Position numbers and translations under genes: made by a program. The notes under the pieces are model-generated. The model was not told the DNA's origin, did not search any database, and saw only the letters and a list, made by a program, of their open reading frames with translations. 64,000 nucleotides of DNA from CAWJMD01 sp963845675 (GTDB lineage Bacteria > Actinomycetota > Actinomycetes > Actinomycetales > CAWJMD01): contig CAWJSX010000001.1 in assembly GCA_963845675.1 (NCBI GenBank), positions 186,001 through 250,000 of the forward strand, written 5' to 3'. Positions 42,623 through 49,645 of the stretch are shown here, one piece after another (within the stretch, counting starts at the first letter, position 1; each line of letters opens with the position of its first letter).

Positions 42623-44054
42623 GCTGGGGCTGTCGGCAGACGGTGCGACCGGGCTGGGAGCCGGACGCGTGTCGGGGAAGGTCGTGCCGGGTGCACCCGC
42701 CGAGATCCCTGACCCGGCGCACGGACGGACGGTGGCCACGGTCGGCTGGGCCGAGGTGCAGGAGGTCGACCGTGCGGTGCGTGACGCCGCGGACGCGATG
42801 CGTGAGTGGGCCCGGACCGACGTGCGTGAGCGGGCGCGCGCACTGCGTGCCGTGGCCGACGACCTGCGTGCGCTGGCGAGCCCGCTGGGCGACCTGATCT
42901 GCGCGGAGTCGGGGAAGCGTCTGGAGGAGGCGGTCGCCGAGGTGCACTTCTCCGCCCGCTACTTCGACTGGTTCGCCGACGCGGCGACGCGCATCGACGG
43001 GTGGACCTACGAGACGCCGCAGCGCCACTTCCAGGTCGAGCGTCGACCGGCGGGGGTCGTCGCGGCAGTGAGCCCGTGGAACTTCCCGCTCTCCATCCCC
43101 GCGCGGAAGCTCGCCGCGGCACTGGCGGCCGGCTGCGGTGTGGTGCAGAAGCCGTCCGAGCGGTCACCCATCTCGACGCTGGTCCTCACCGCAGTGTGCG
43201 AGCGCCACCTTCCCGTGGGCCTCGTCGCCGCGCTCGTCGGCGACGGCGAGGAGCTGACGGGGGCCCTGATCGACCATCCTGCCGTGCGCGTCGTGACGTT
43301 CACCGGTTCCACGCGCGTCGGTCGGGTGGTCGCGGAGCGGTGTGGACGCGAGTTCACCCACGCGGTGCTGGAGCTCGGAGGCCGTGCACCCTTCATCGTC
43401 TGCCAGGACGCCGACGTCGACACCGCGGTCGACGCCCTGATGGTCGCCAAGCTGCGCAACAACGGCGAGTCCTGCCTGGCGGCCAACAACGTGTTCGTGC
43501 ACGCCGACCGCTACGACGCGGTGCTGTCGGGCCTGCGGGACCGCCTCGCGGACCTGCGGGTCGGCGACCCGCGCGACCCCGGCACCGGTCTCGGCCCCCA
43601 GATCCGGCCGAGCGAGGTCGAGAGGCTCTCGGGCCTGGTCGACGGCGCACGACGTGCGGGTGCCCCGGTGGAGTCCTTCGGCGCCATGCCCGACGCAGGC
43701 TGGTACGCCCCCGCGACCGTGATCGAGGGCGGAGCGGGCAGCGGCGACGCCTGGAGCAGCGAGACCTTCGGACCCGTGTTCAGCGTCGCCTCCTTCACCG
43801 ACGTCTCGGCCGTGGTGGATGAGGTGAACGGTTGGCCCACCGGCCTCGGTGGCTACGTCGTCGGCACCGACCCTGAGCAGCGGCTCGCGCTGGCACGCCG
43901 GCTGGACCTCGGGATCGTGGGTGTGAACAACGGCGCTCCGAACACTCCGGAGGTCCCGTTCGGCGGGCGCGGACAGTCGGGCCTGGGTCGCGAGGGTGGC
44001 CTCTCCGGACTGCTCGAGTTCACCACCGAGCACACGGTGTCGCTCGCCCGCTGA
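42600..44054 (+). CDS. Aldehyde dehydrogenase
   Basis: The 484-residue NAD(P)-dependent ALDH has the oxyanion region AVSPWNFPLSIPARK, the NAD loop FTGSTRVGR, the general base E258 (LELGGRAP) and the nucleophile C292 (NNGESCLAANN). The end is PFGGRGQSGLGREGG. It is closest in pattern to succinate/ketoglutarate-semialdehyde dehydrogenases, which would fit a semialdehyde product of sugar-acid breakdown. GTG 42600 lies inside the upstream gene; a slightly later start is possible. It is the last gene of the plus-strand arm and converges on the FGE gene. Confidence 0.9.
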   Translation: MISVQWSELGLSADGATGLGAGRVSGKVVPGAPAEIPDPAHGRTVATVGWAEVQEVDRAVRDAADAMREWARTDVRERARALRAVADDLRALASPLGDLICAESGKRLEEAVAEVHFSARYFDWFADAATRIDGWTYETPQRHFQVERRPAGVVAAVSPWNFPLSIPARKLAAALAAGCGVVQKPSERSPISTLVLTAVCERHLPVGLVAALVGDGEELTGALIDHPAVRVVTFTGSTRVGRVVAERCGREFTHAVLELGGRAPFIVCQDADVDTAVDALMVAKLRNNGESCLAANNVFVHADRYDAVLSGLRDRLADLRVGDPRDPGTGLGPQIRPSEVERLSGLVDGARRAGAPVESFGAMPDAGWYAPATVIEGGAGSGDAWSSETFGPVFSVASFTDVSAVVDEVNGWPTGLGGYVVGTDPEQRLALARRLDLGIVGVNNGAPNTPEVPFGGRGQSGLGREGGLSGLLEFTTEHTVSLAR

Positions 44055-44066
44055 GACGGCGGGCGG

Positions 44067-45068
44067 CTACGCGACGTCGGCGGCACACCGGAATCCGGTG
44101 TGGCCGGTGGAGCTGTCGGGGGTGTTGTGGGTCCGGGCGGCGACCCGGTACCGGGTGCAGTAGGAGTCGTGGCACAGGTAGGAACCGCCCCGCACGACCC
44201 GTGAGTCGCCCTCCGGGGGGCCTGTCGGGTCGATGCGGGTGGCGATCGTGTCGGGCACGTGCCAGTCCGGGCTCCAGCGGTCGGCCGTCCACTCCCACAC
44301 GTTCCCCACCATGTTGAACAGCCCGAAGCGGTTGGGACGGAACGCCTTCACCGGCGCTGTGCCGACGTAGCCGTCCGCGCCGGTGTCCTGTGACGGGAAG
44401 GTGCCTTGCCAGATGTTGCAGCGGTGTTCGCCTCGGGGTGTGAGCTTGTCGCCCCACGGGTAGCGCCGCTGGTCCAGCCCGCCGCGTGCCGCCTTCTCCC
44501 ACTCGGCCTCCGTCGGGAGTCGCTTGCCTGCCCAGGCCGCGTAGGCTCGCGCGTCGTTGAAGGAGACGTGGACGACGGGGTGGTGCGGGATGGCGCGGAC
44601 GTCCGACCCCTGGCCCTGCGGCCGACGCCACGTCGCGTCCCGGACACCGCGCCACCACGGTGCGCCGGGGACCGTGGCACCCATCACGTCGGGTCGGGCA
44701 CGTGCGGTGAGCATGGCCCCGAACACGAAGGACCAGCCGAACGTCTCTGCGTCCGTGCGGTATCCCGAGTCATCGACGAACGTGGCGAAGTCGGCGTTGG
44801 AGACCGCGCAGCGATCGATGAGGAACGCACCGACCTCGACCGAGCGGATCGGCCCCTCGCCGTCGTCGACGAAGCCGTCAGGGTCCTCGCCGCCCATCCG
44901 GAAGGCTCCGCCGGGGATCGCGACCATGCCCTGCGTCGAGGGTGCACGCCCTGCCGACGAGAGCGGTTCCGCCGGGCCGGCGGTCGGGGTCTCGGTGCGC
45001 CGTGGCGCGCAGCAAGCCGCGTCCTGAACCACGCCGTCACGTCCGAGCCCGAGAGGCTCTGCGCGCAT
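44067..45068 (-). CDS. Formylglycine-generating enzyme (sulfatase maturation)
   Basis: The 333-residue FGE-sulfatase family protein oxidises the sulfatase active-site Cys to formylglycine using copper and oxygen. The copper/active-site pair is C299 and C304 in GGSYLCHDSYCTRYR. The family fold markers MVAIPGGAFRMGG, PVVHVSFNDARAYAAW, RLPTEAEWEKAARGG and NMVGNVWEW are all present. The N-terminus has a DAACCAPRR segment like other actinobacterial FGEs. A sulfatase with the matching CxPSR motif lies in the same island, and no other sulfatase is in the window. Confidence 0.95.
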   Translation of the reverse strand: MRAEPLGLGRDGVVQDAACCAPRRTETPTAGPAEPLSSAGRAPSTQGMVAIPGGAFRMGGEDPDGFVDDGEGPIRSVEVGAFLIDRCAVSNADFATFVDDSGYRTDAETFGWSFVFGAMLTARARPDVMGATVPGAPWWRGVRDATWRRPQGQGSDVRAIPHHPVVHVSFNDARAYAAWAGKRLPTEAEWEKAARGGLDQRRYPWGDKLTPRGEHRCNIWQGTFPSQDTGADGYVGTAPVKAFRPNRFGLFNMVGNVWEWTADRWSPDWHVPDTIATRIDPTGPPEGDSRVVRGGSYLCHDSYCTRYRVAARTHNTPDSSTGHTGFRCAADVA

Positions 45069-45104
45069 CGCGACAGGCTATCCCTCCCGTGCGGAGGGAA
45101 GCCG

Positions 45105-45431
45105 TCAAGCCGTCCGGGTTGCGACCAGGACGAGGGCCACGGCCCCCATGGCGACCGTCGCCGCGGTGAGCGCAGCCGCGGCGCGCCAGGCGGGGCGCAG
45201 CGTCCCGCTGTGCAGGCGCGTCTCGTAGCGCCGGTGGCGGCCCGCCTGGACGCTCACGACCCCGGCGGCCAGGACCAGGCCGCCGAAGGTCGCGGCCAGA
45301 GCCGACGCCCCCGAGCCGGAGGTCAACCGGGTCAGCAGGAGGGAGACCACGGAGATCGCGAGGCCGGTGCGGACCCACGCGAGGGTCGTCCGCTCGGGCT
45401 GCAGACCGGGGTCCCACGGTCGGTCGGGCAC
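45105..45431 (-). CDS. DUF202 family membrane protein
   Basis: A 108-residue protein with the DUF202 start PERTTLAWVRTGLAI and three membrane spans. DUF202 proteins (YidH-like) have no firm function. GTG 45431 lies 3 bp after a second DUF202 gene, and the pair is a common tandem, so the two probably form a heteromeric membrane protein. Confidence 0.85.
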   Translation of the reverse strand: MPDRPWDPGLQPERTTLAWVRTGLAISVVSLLLTRLTSGSGASALAATFGGLVLAAGVVSVQAGRHRRYETRLHSGTLRPAWRAAAALTAATVAMGAVALVLVATRTA

Positions 45432-45434
45432 GCG

Positions 45435-45794
45435 TCAGTGCCCGACCAGCACGTAACCCAGCAGCAGCAGCGCACTGACACCGATCCCCGCCGCCAGCCA
45501 GGGGGCCAGGTCGGGAGGGGGCAACGACCGACTGTGACGCATCGCTCGTTCCGTGCCCAGCCACCGCACGAAGGCGCCGACCGCCAACCCTGCCCCCAAG
45601 ACGATGAGCAGGGACGCGAGACCGCGGCGCAGACCCTCAGGCAGGTCGTCGACGAAGGCCTCCAGGCCGATGCCGGCGGCGAGCAGCGCCAGCGACGTCC
45701 GGATCCACGCCAGGAACGTGCGCTCGTTGGCGAGGGTGAACCGCGGGTCGGGGTCCTTGCCGTCTGCGAGGAATCGCCTCAGTCCTGGACTCAC
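45435..45794 (-). CDS. DUF202 family membrane protein (YidH type)
   Basis: A 119-residue protein with the longer YidH-type signature DPRFTLANERTFLAWIRTSLAL followed by three hydrophobic spans and a charged turn (RWLGTERAMRHSRSL). First gene of the tandem DUF202 pair. It starts at GTG 45794. Function unknown; divergent from the glutaredoxin-nuo operon. Confidence 0.87.
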   Translation of the reverse strand: MSPGLRRFLADGKDPDPRFTLANERTFLAWIRTSLALLAAGIGLEAFVDDLPEGLRRGLASLLIVLGAGLAVGAFVRWLGTERAMRHSRSLPPPDLAPWLAAGIGVSALLLLGYVLVGH

Positions 45795-45985
45795 GATGGT
45801 GACCCTATGGGCTCATCGCCCTGGCGATGGGGACCACCCCGAGATCACGAGCGCTTCCTCGCCGCGCGCGCTGGCGAGCACAGCGCCGCCGAGGCGATCG
45901 CTGTCGGCCCGGTGCGCTCGTGACGTGCGAGGCCACGCCCACTCCGGCAGAGTGCAGCACCGACGATCGACCCTGATCCCGATGG

Positions 45986-46014
45986 TTGCCAGAGATACCC
46001 CCGAGGGGTATGTT
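45986..46014 (+). promoter_or_regulatory. Promoter with CsoR/CstR-like operator upstream of the glutaredoxin-nuo operon
   Basis: A -35 TTGCCA (45986-45991), a 17-bp spacer and a -10 TATGTT (46009-46014) form a good promoter 49 bp before the first gene. A perfect inverted repeat ATACCCC-CGA-GGGGTAT (45995-46011) fills the spacer. This G/C-block palindrome with TA ends is the known shape of sites for CsoR-family repressors, which sense Cu(I) or sulfur species. No csoR-like gene is in the window, so the regulator is inferred from the site alone. Confidence 0.65.
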
Positions 46015-46062
46015 GGCGCCTTGTCCGGTTCGGAGTCCCTGTCGACGAGAGGACCACCCGAG

Positions 46063-46350
46063 ATGACCACACCGCCTACCGACGCACCTGCCGAGGACAT
46101 CGTGGTCTACGGGACGTCGTGGTGTCCCGACGTGCGCCGCAGCCGGGCGGTTCTCGACGAGGTCGGACTGACCTACACGTACGTCGACGTGGACGACGAC
46201 AAGGCCGCCCTCCGCCGGGTCCGCGCGCTGCAGAAGGGCGCACGCCGCGTCCCCACCATCGTGATCGGGTCGGGACCCGTTCTCGTGGAGCCCACGGACG
46301 ATGACCTCCGCGGGCAGCTCGGCGCCCTCGAGGGGCGCCCCCTGCCGTGA
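46063..46350 (+). CDS. Glutaredoxin/mycoredoxin-like protein with single active-site Cys
   Basis: A 95-residue thioredoxin-fold protein. The active site reads WCPDV where mycoredoxins and related glutaredoxins have a second Cys (CPxC), so it can only work by a one-Cys mechanism or as a carrier. The conserved RRVPTIVIG cis-Pro segment is present. ATG 46063 is the first gene after the CsoR-type operator, and the stop overlaps nuoA as GTGA, so it is co-translated with the complex I-like genes. That link suggests thiol or metal handling for the membrane complex. Confidence 0.82.
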   Translation: MTTPPTDAPAEDIVVYGTSWCPDVRRSRAVLDEVGLTYTYVDVDDDKAALRRVRALQKGARRVPTIVIGSGPVLVEPTDDDLRGQLGALEGRPLP

Positions 46351-46688
46351 GCGACGGCCTGCTGCTCACCGGAGCGCTGGCGGTCCTCGCCCTGGCGGCG
46401 ACCGGCGCGTGGCTCGTGCTGCGCGTCTCGCGCGCGCCTCTGGTCGTCCTGCCGTTCGAGTCCGGGTCGCTGGTCACCCAGCACGCCGTCAGCAGGTACC
46501 ACGTGCGCTGGTACGCCGTGACCCTGCTCTTCCTGGCGTTCGACATGGAGATGGTCTTCATGTACCCGTGGGCACTCGTGGTGGCCGAGGTCGGGCCGGC
46601 GGCCGTCATCGAGATGTTCGGCTTCCTGACCGTCCTCCTCGTGGGTGTCGTCTACTGCTGGCGCGAAGGAGCCCTGCGGTGGACCTGA
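46347..46688 (+). CDS. nuoA: NADH-quinone oxidoreductase subunit A-like protein
   Basis: The 113-residue three-span protein matches NuoA: PFESGSLVTQ in the loop, then RWYAVTLLFLAFDMEMVFMYPWA with the conserved acidic residues. The loop Cys of most complex I NuoA proteins (ECG) is Ser here (ESG). In complex I this loop borders the quinone tunnel and contacts the peripheral arm. It is the first of seven nuo-type genes here, and no nuoB, C, D, E, F, G or I follows. Confidence 0.88.
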   Translation: MSDGLLLTGALAVLALAATGAWLVLRVSRAPLVVLPFESGSLVTQHAVSRYHVRWYAVTLLFLAFDMEMVFMYPWALVVAEVGPAAVIEMFGFLTVLLVGVVYCWREGALRWT

Positions 46689-46691
46689 GAC

Positions 46692-47787
46692 ATGCGGCGG
46701 TCGACCGAGCGCGCAGCTGGGCGCTCGGGTCTGCCGCGGGTCGCCGTCCTCGCCACCCCCAGCGCCCGGACGCTCGGCTGGGACGTCGAGCGCGCATGCC
46801 TCTCGCGCGGGCTGGGAGCTGGCGACCTCGCCCGGCGCGACGGACCTCCTGGTGCTCGTCGGCGACCTGGAGGACCAGCCCGACCCGTTGAGGGCGGCAG
46901 CCGACGTGTGGTGGCACCAGGTCGGCGCTCCCCGGGCCCGCGTCACCGTTCGCCGGTCGAGCGAGGTGGACGACACCCTGGACGCCGCGGCCGAGCGGCT
47001 GCACGACTGGCCCGCGCAACGACGGGAGTCGCACCGCGGGGACGAGGTGGCGGAGCTGCTCGCGGGCGAGAGCGACGGGCACGAGGGTCATGACATGGGC
47101 GGGCACGAGGGTCATGACATGGGCGGGCACGAGGGTCATGACATGGGCGGGCACGAGGGTCACGACATGGGCGACGTGGCCGGGCTCCCGATGGCGGGCA
47201 CGGGGGACGACCGGGACGGCCTGGCGCTCGACCTGGTCACCTACCGCCTGGGTCCGTTCCTGCACGGCTGGCCGGTCGGACTGGTCGTCCGCACCGAGCT
47301 GTCCGGTGACATCGTGTCCTCCGCCGTCGTCGAGGCGACGCCGCACCTGCCCCAGTCCCTCCCCAGGCGCGCCGCAGTGGCCCACGCGGTCGCCGAGGTG
47401 CTCGACCTCGCCGGCTGGGGGACCGCGTCCCGAGAGGTGTGCCGGGCCAGGACCCGGCTGCTGGACGGGGAGGACCTCGACGTCTCCCACCGTCGGTGGA
47501 TCGCGCGGGTGCGTCGGTCGCGCACCCTGCGGTGGTCGCTGCGGGGGATCGGGGCCCAGAAGGGCCGGGACGCCTCCGACCGCATGACTGACTGGTGCGA
47601 CCTGCTGCTCGCCCCGGACCCGGCCCCCGCGGGGGACCTGGTGCTCGACGTGGACCCGGACGAGGCCGTCGACGCCGTGCTGGGTACCGAGCTGGCGCGG
47701 GCGCGGATCGCGGTCGCGAGCCTCGCTCTGCACGCGATACCCACGTCCACGGGCCGCCACCCTCTTCACCGTGGAGCGCCACGGTGA
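46692..47787 (+). CDS. NuoB/NuoD-position protein of unknown function with His/Met repeats; apparent frameshift near its start
   Basis: This gene sits where nuoB-nuoD would lie. The first part (LPRVAVLATPSARTLGWDVERA) is in one frame from ATG 46692. From about 46800 the sense continues in another frame (AGWELATSPGATDLLVLVGD) to TGA 47787, so a one-base gain is likely. The first region vaguely recalls the NuoB/hydrogenase small-subunit core. The later region (RLGPFLHGWPVGLVV onward) vaguely recalls the start of NuoD/large-subunit proteins. No CxxC or twin-Cys cluster ligands are present. Between them are four GHEGHDMG repeats, a likely Cu/Ni/Zn-binding element. The stop overlaps nuoH. Confidence 0.6.
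47077..47172 (+). repeat. Four tandem 24-bp repeats encoding GHEGHDMG
   Basis: Copies at 47077-47100, 47101-47124, 47125-47148 and 47149-47172. They are identical except for one silent T-to-C change in the last (CAT to CAC). Near-perfect identity at the DNA level points to recent expansion. Each unit offers two His and one Met, a pattern typical of copper or nickel binding. Confidence 0.92.
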
Positions 47788-48662
47788 CGGGCGCAACCCT
47801 GCTCTGGGCCGCGGTGCTCGTGATGCTGGTCCCGGTCCTGCAGCACCGGTCGGCCGTGTCGCCCCTTCGCGGTGGCGCGCGGATGGTGGTGGAGCAGCCA
47901 CGCCTGTTGCCGGCTCCCGACAGGCTGCTGGGCCGGGTGGCGGCAGTCCTCGTCCCGCTGGCCGCGGCCCTGGCGCTGGCTGTGGTCCCGATCGGGTGGA
48001 ACGGTGCGGCCTGGCTGTCGTCGTCGGCCGACCTGGTGTGGTTCAACGCGGCCGAGGTGCTGCTCTGGGTGGCGTGGTGGTGCGCGGGCTGGTCACCGAA
48101 CAGCGTCCTGCCCCTCGTAGGCGCCTACCGCTTCCTCGCGCAGGGACTGTCGTACGAGCTGCCGTTGATGTTCGCCCTCATCACCGTCGGCGTCGGAGCA
48201 GGCTCGCTGCGTGTCAACGACGTCGTCGCAGCCCAGCAGGACCTCTGGTTCGTGGTCGTCATGCCCGTCGCAGCCGTCGTGTTCGTCGCTGCTGCAGCAG
48301 CTTTCGCGTGCTGGGGACCCTTCGCGGCCCCCATGTCCCGCGACCTGGTCGGCGGGGTCCTCGCAGAGACCAGCGGACCGGCACGGCTGGCGCTGACCGC
48401 AGGACGAGCGGCCTTCCTCGGTGTCGCGGCGGCGATGGCGGCCACCCTCTTCCTCGGTGGTCCCGCCGGTCCAGGTGGGTCAGGGTGGTGGTGGCTCCTG
48501 GGAAAGACCGTCGCGGTGGCCGCGCTGATGGTCGCCGCCGCCAGGCGGCTTCCGGTGCTGCCGCCCGACCGGACCGTCGACGTGGCCTGGGTGGTCGTGA
48601 TGCCGCTGACCATCCTGCAGGCCCTCGTCGTGTCCGTGCTGGCGCTGCAGGGGGTGGTGTGA
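47784..48662 (+). CDS. nuoH: NADH-quinone oxidoreductase subunit H-like protein
   Basis: A 292-residue protein with eight or so membrane spans in the NuoH/HyfC family: LLPAPDRLLGRVAAVLVP, then VGAYRFLAQGLSYELPLMFALITV, the conserved loop region with the ELP triplet. NuoH normally joins the membrane arm to the quinone site and the B/D subunits. Several charged loop residues of NuoH that contact NuoB are not evident. GTG 47784 overlaps the preceding stop. Confidence 0.85.
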   Translation: MTGATLLWAAVLVMLVPVLQHRSAVSPLRGGARMVVEQPRLLPAPDRLLGRVAAVLVPLAAALALAVVPIGWNGAAWLSSSADLVWFNAAEVLLWVAWWCAGWSPNSVLPLVGAYRFLAQGLSYELPLMFALITVGVGAGSLRVNDVVAAQQDLWFVVVMPVAAVVFVAAAAAFACWGPFAAPMSRDLVGGVLAETSGPARLALTAGRAAFLGVAAAMAATLFLGGPAGPGGSGWWWLLGKTVAVAALMVAAARRLPVLPPDRTVDVAWVVVMPLTILQALVVSVLALQGVV

Positions 48663-49307
48663 GTGGACGCCTCTCTCGCACCCGACCTCGTCGACCTCGT
48701 CGGGCTCGCCGCCCTCGGGGCCCTGGCGGTGGCCCTCGGTGTCGCGGTGTTCGTCGTGGACTCCATGGCCCGGGCCACGTTCGCCCTGCTCGGGTCCTTC
48801 GTCGTGGTGGCCGGGTTGCTGTGGTGGCTCGGCCTGGCCTACCTGGGGGCGGTTACCGTGCTGATGATGACCGTCGAGATGGCCGTGATGGCGGTCTTCA
48901 TGGTCGCGTTCATGATGAACCCGGCCGGACTGATGCCGATGACGATGGTCCACGCCGGGCGCTCCGCCGCGGGGGTGGCCGCGGCGGTCTTCGTCGTCCT
49001 GGTGGCGGGTGTCTGGCTCGTCGACTGGTCGGCCGTCGTCGCGCTGGCAACGGCGAACGTGCCCGAAGCGGGCATGGACGGAACCCCCGACGCGGGCACA
49101 GGGAGCTCGATGGTGGACCCGACCCTGCAGCTGGGCCGCGCGGTCATGGGCTCGCACATGCTCGTCATGCTGGTCGTCGGCGTCACCCTCCTCGCCACGA
49201 TCGTCGCCGCCACGGTTCTGGCGACCGACCGAGGACGGTACGACCGGTTCGGGGACGACCTGGCGTCCGGCCCCTCGGACCCGGTGAGCGGGGGACTGCC
49301 GCGATGA
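48663..49307 (+). CDS. nuoJ: NADH-quinone oxidoreductase subunit J-like protein
   Basis: A 214-residue five-span protein of the NuoJ family: an N-terminal ATFALLGSFVVVAGLLWWLG span, then YLGAVTVLMMTVEMAVMAVFMV with the pi-bulge-type helix, and a final span followed by a polar tail. A Met-rich segment (MVAFMMNPAGLMPMTMVH) is unusual. It starts directly at the nuoH stop (GTG 48663) and overlaps nuoK. Confidence 0.85.
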   Translation: MDASLAPDLVDLVGLAALGALAVALGVAVFVVDSMARATFALLGSFVVVAGLLWWLGLAYLGAVTVLMMTVEMAVMAVFMVAFMMNPAGLMPMTMVHAGRSAAGVAAAVFVVLVAGVWLVDWSAVVALATANVPEAGMDGTPDAGTGSSMVDPTLQLGRAVMGSHMLVMLVVGVTLLATIVAATVLATDRGRYDRFGDDLASGPSDPVSGGLPR

Positions 49308-49645
49308 CGCCCGTCGGGGTGGAGCCACTGGTCGACGTCACGACCTTGCAGGTGCTCCTGACCGTGGCCGCCGGTCTGGTGGCCGTCGGCGTGTTCGGTG
49401 CGCTGTCCCAGCAGAGCGTGGTGATGGTGATGATGGGCCTCGAGCTGGCCGTCAACGGCGTGCTGCTGGCCGGCGGCGCCGCGTGGGCCGCCGTCTCCCC
49501 GTGGGTCGCGGACGCCCAGATGCTGGTGGTGATCGCCCTCGTCGTGATGGCCGTCGAGATGGCCATGGGTTTCGCCGTCGTCGTCGCCATCTACCGGTCA
49601 CGGCAGGTCGACATGGTCGACATGGCGACGGACCTGAGCGGATGA
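49304..49645 (+). CDS. nuoK: NADH-quinone oxidoreductase subunit K-like protein
   Basis: A 113-residue three-span protein with the NuoK pattern. One helix holds MVMMGLELAVNGVLL with the conserved membrane Glu, and a second holds VVMAVEMAMGFAVVVAIYR with the other Glu. These acidic residues form part of the proton path between the quinone module and the antiporter-like subunits. ATG 49304 overlaps nuoJ and the stop overlaps nuoL (ATGA). Confidence 0.88.
   Translation: MTPVGVEPLVDVTTLQVLLTVAAGLVAVGVFGALSQQSVVMVMMGLELAVNGVLLAGGAAWAAVSPWVADAQMLVVIALVVMAVEMAMGFAVVVAIYRSRQVDMVDMATDLSG

Noticed and set aside
45995..46011. G-block palindrome considered as a terminator
   Set aside because: Arms are only 7 bp, it lies between matching -35 and -10 boxes, and no gene ends just before it on the plus strand.
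47077..47172. Tandem repeats considered as a CRISPR array
   Set aside because: Units are contiguous with no spacers, stay in frame and encode GHEGHDMG.
46692..47787. Calling this gene nuoB or nuoD outright
   Set aside because: No Fe-S cysteines and only vague resemblance; a firm name would overstate the evidence.
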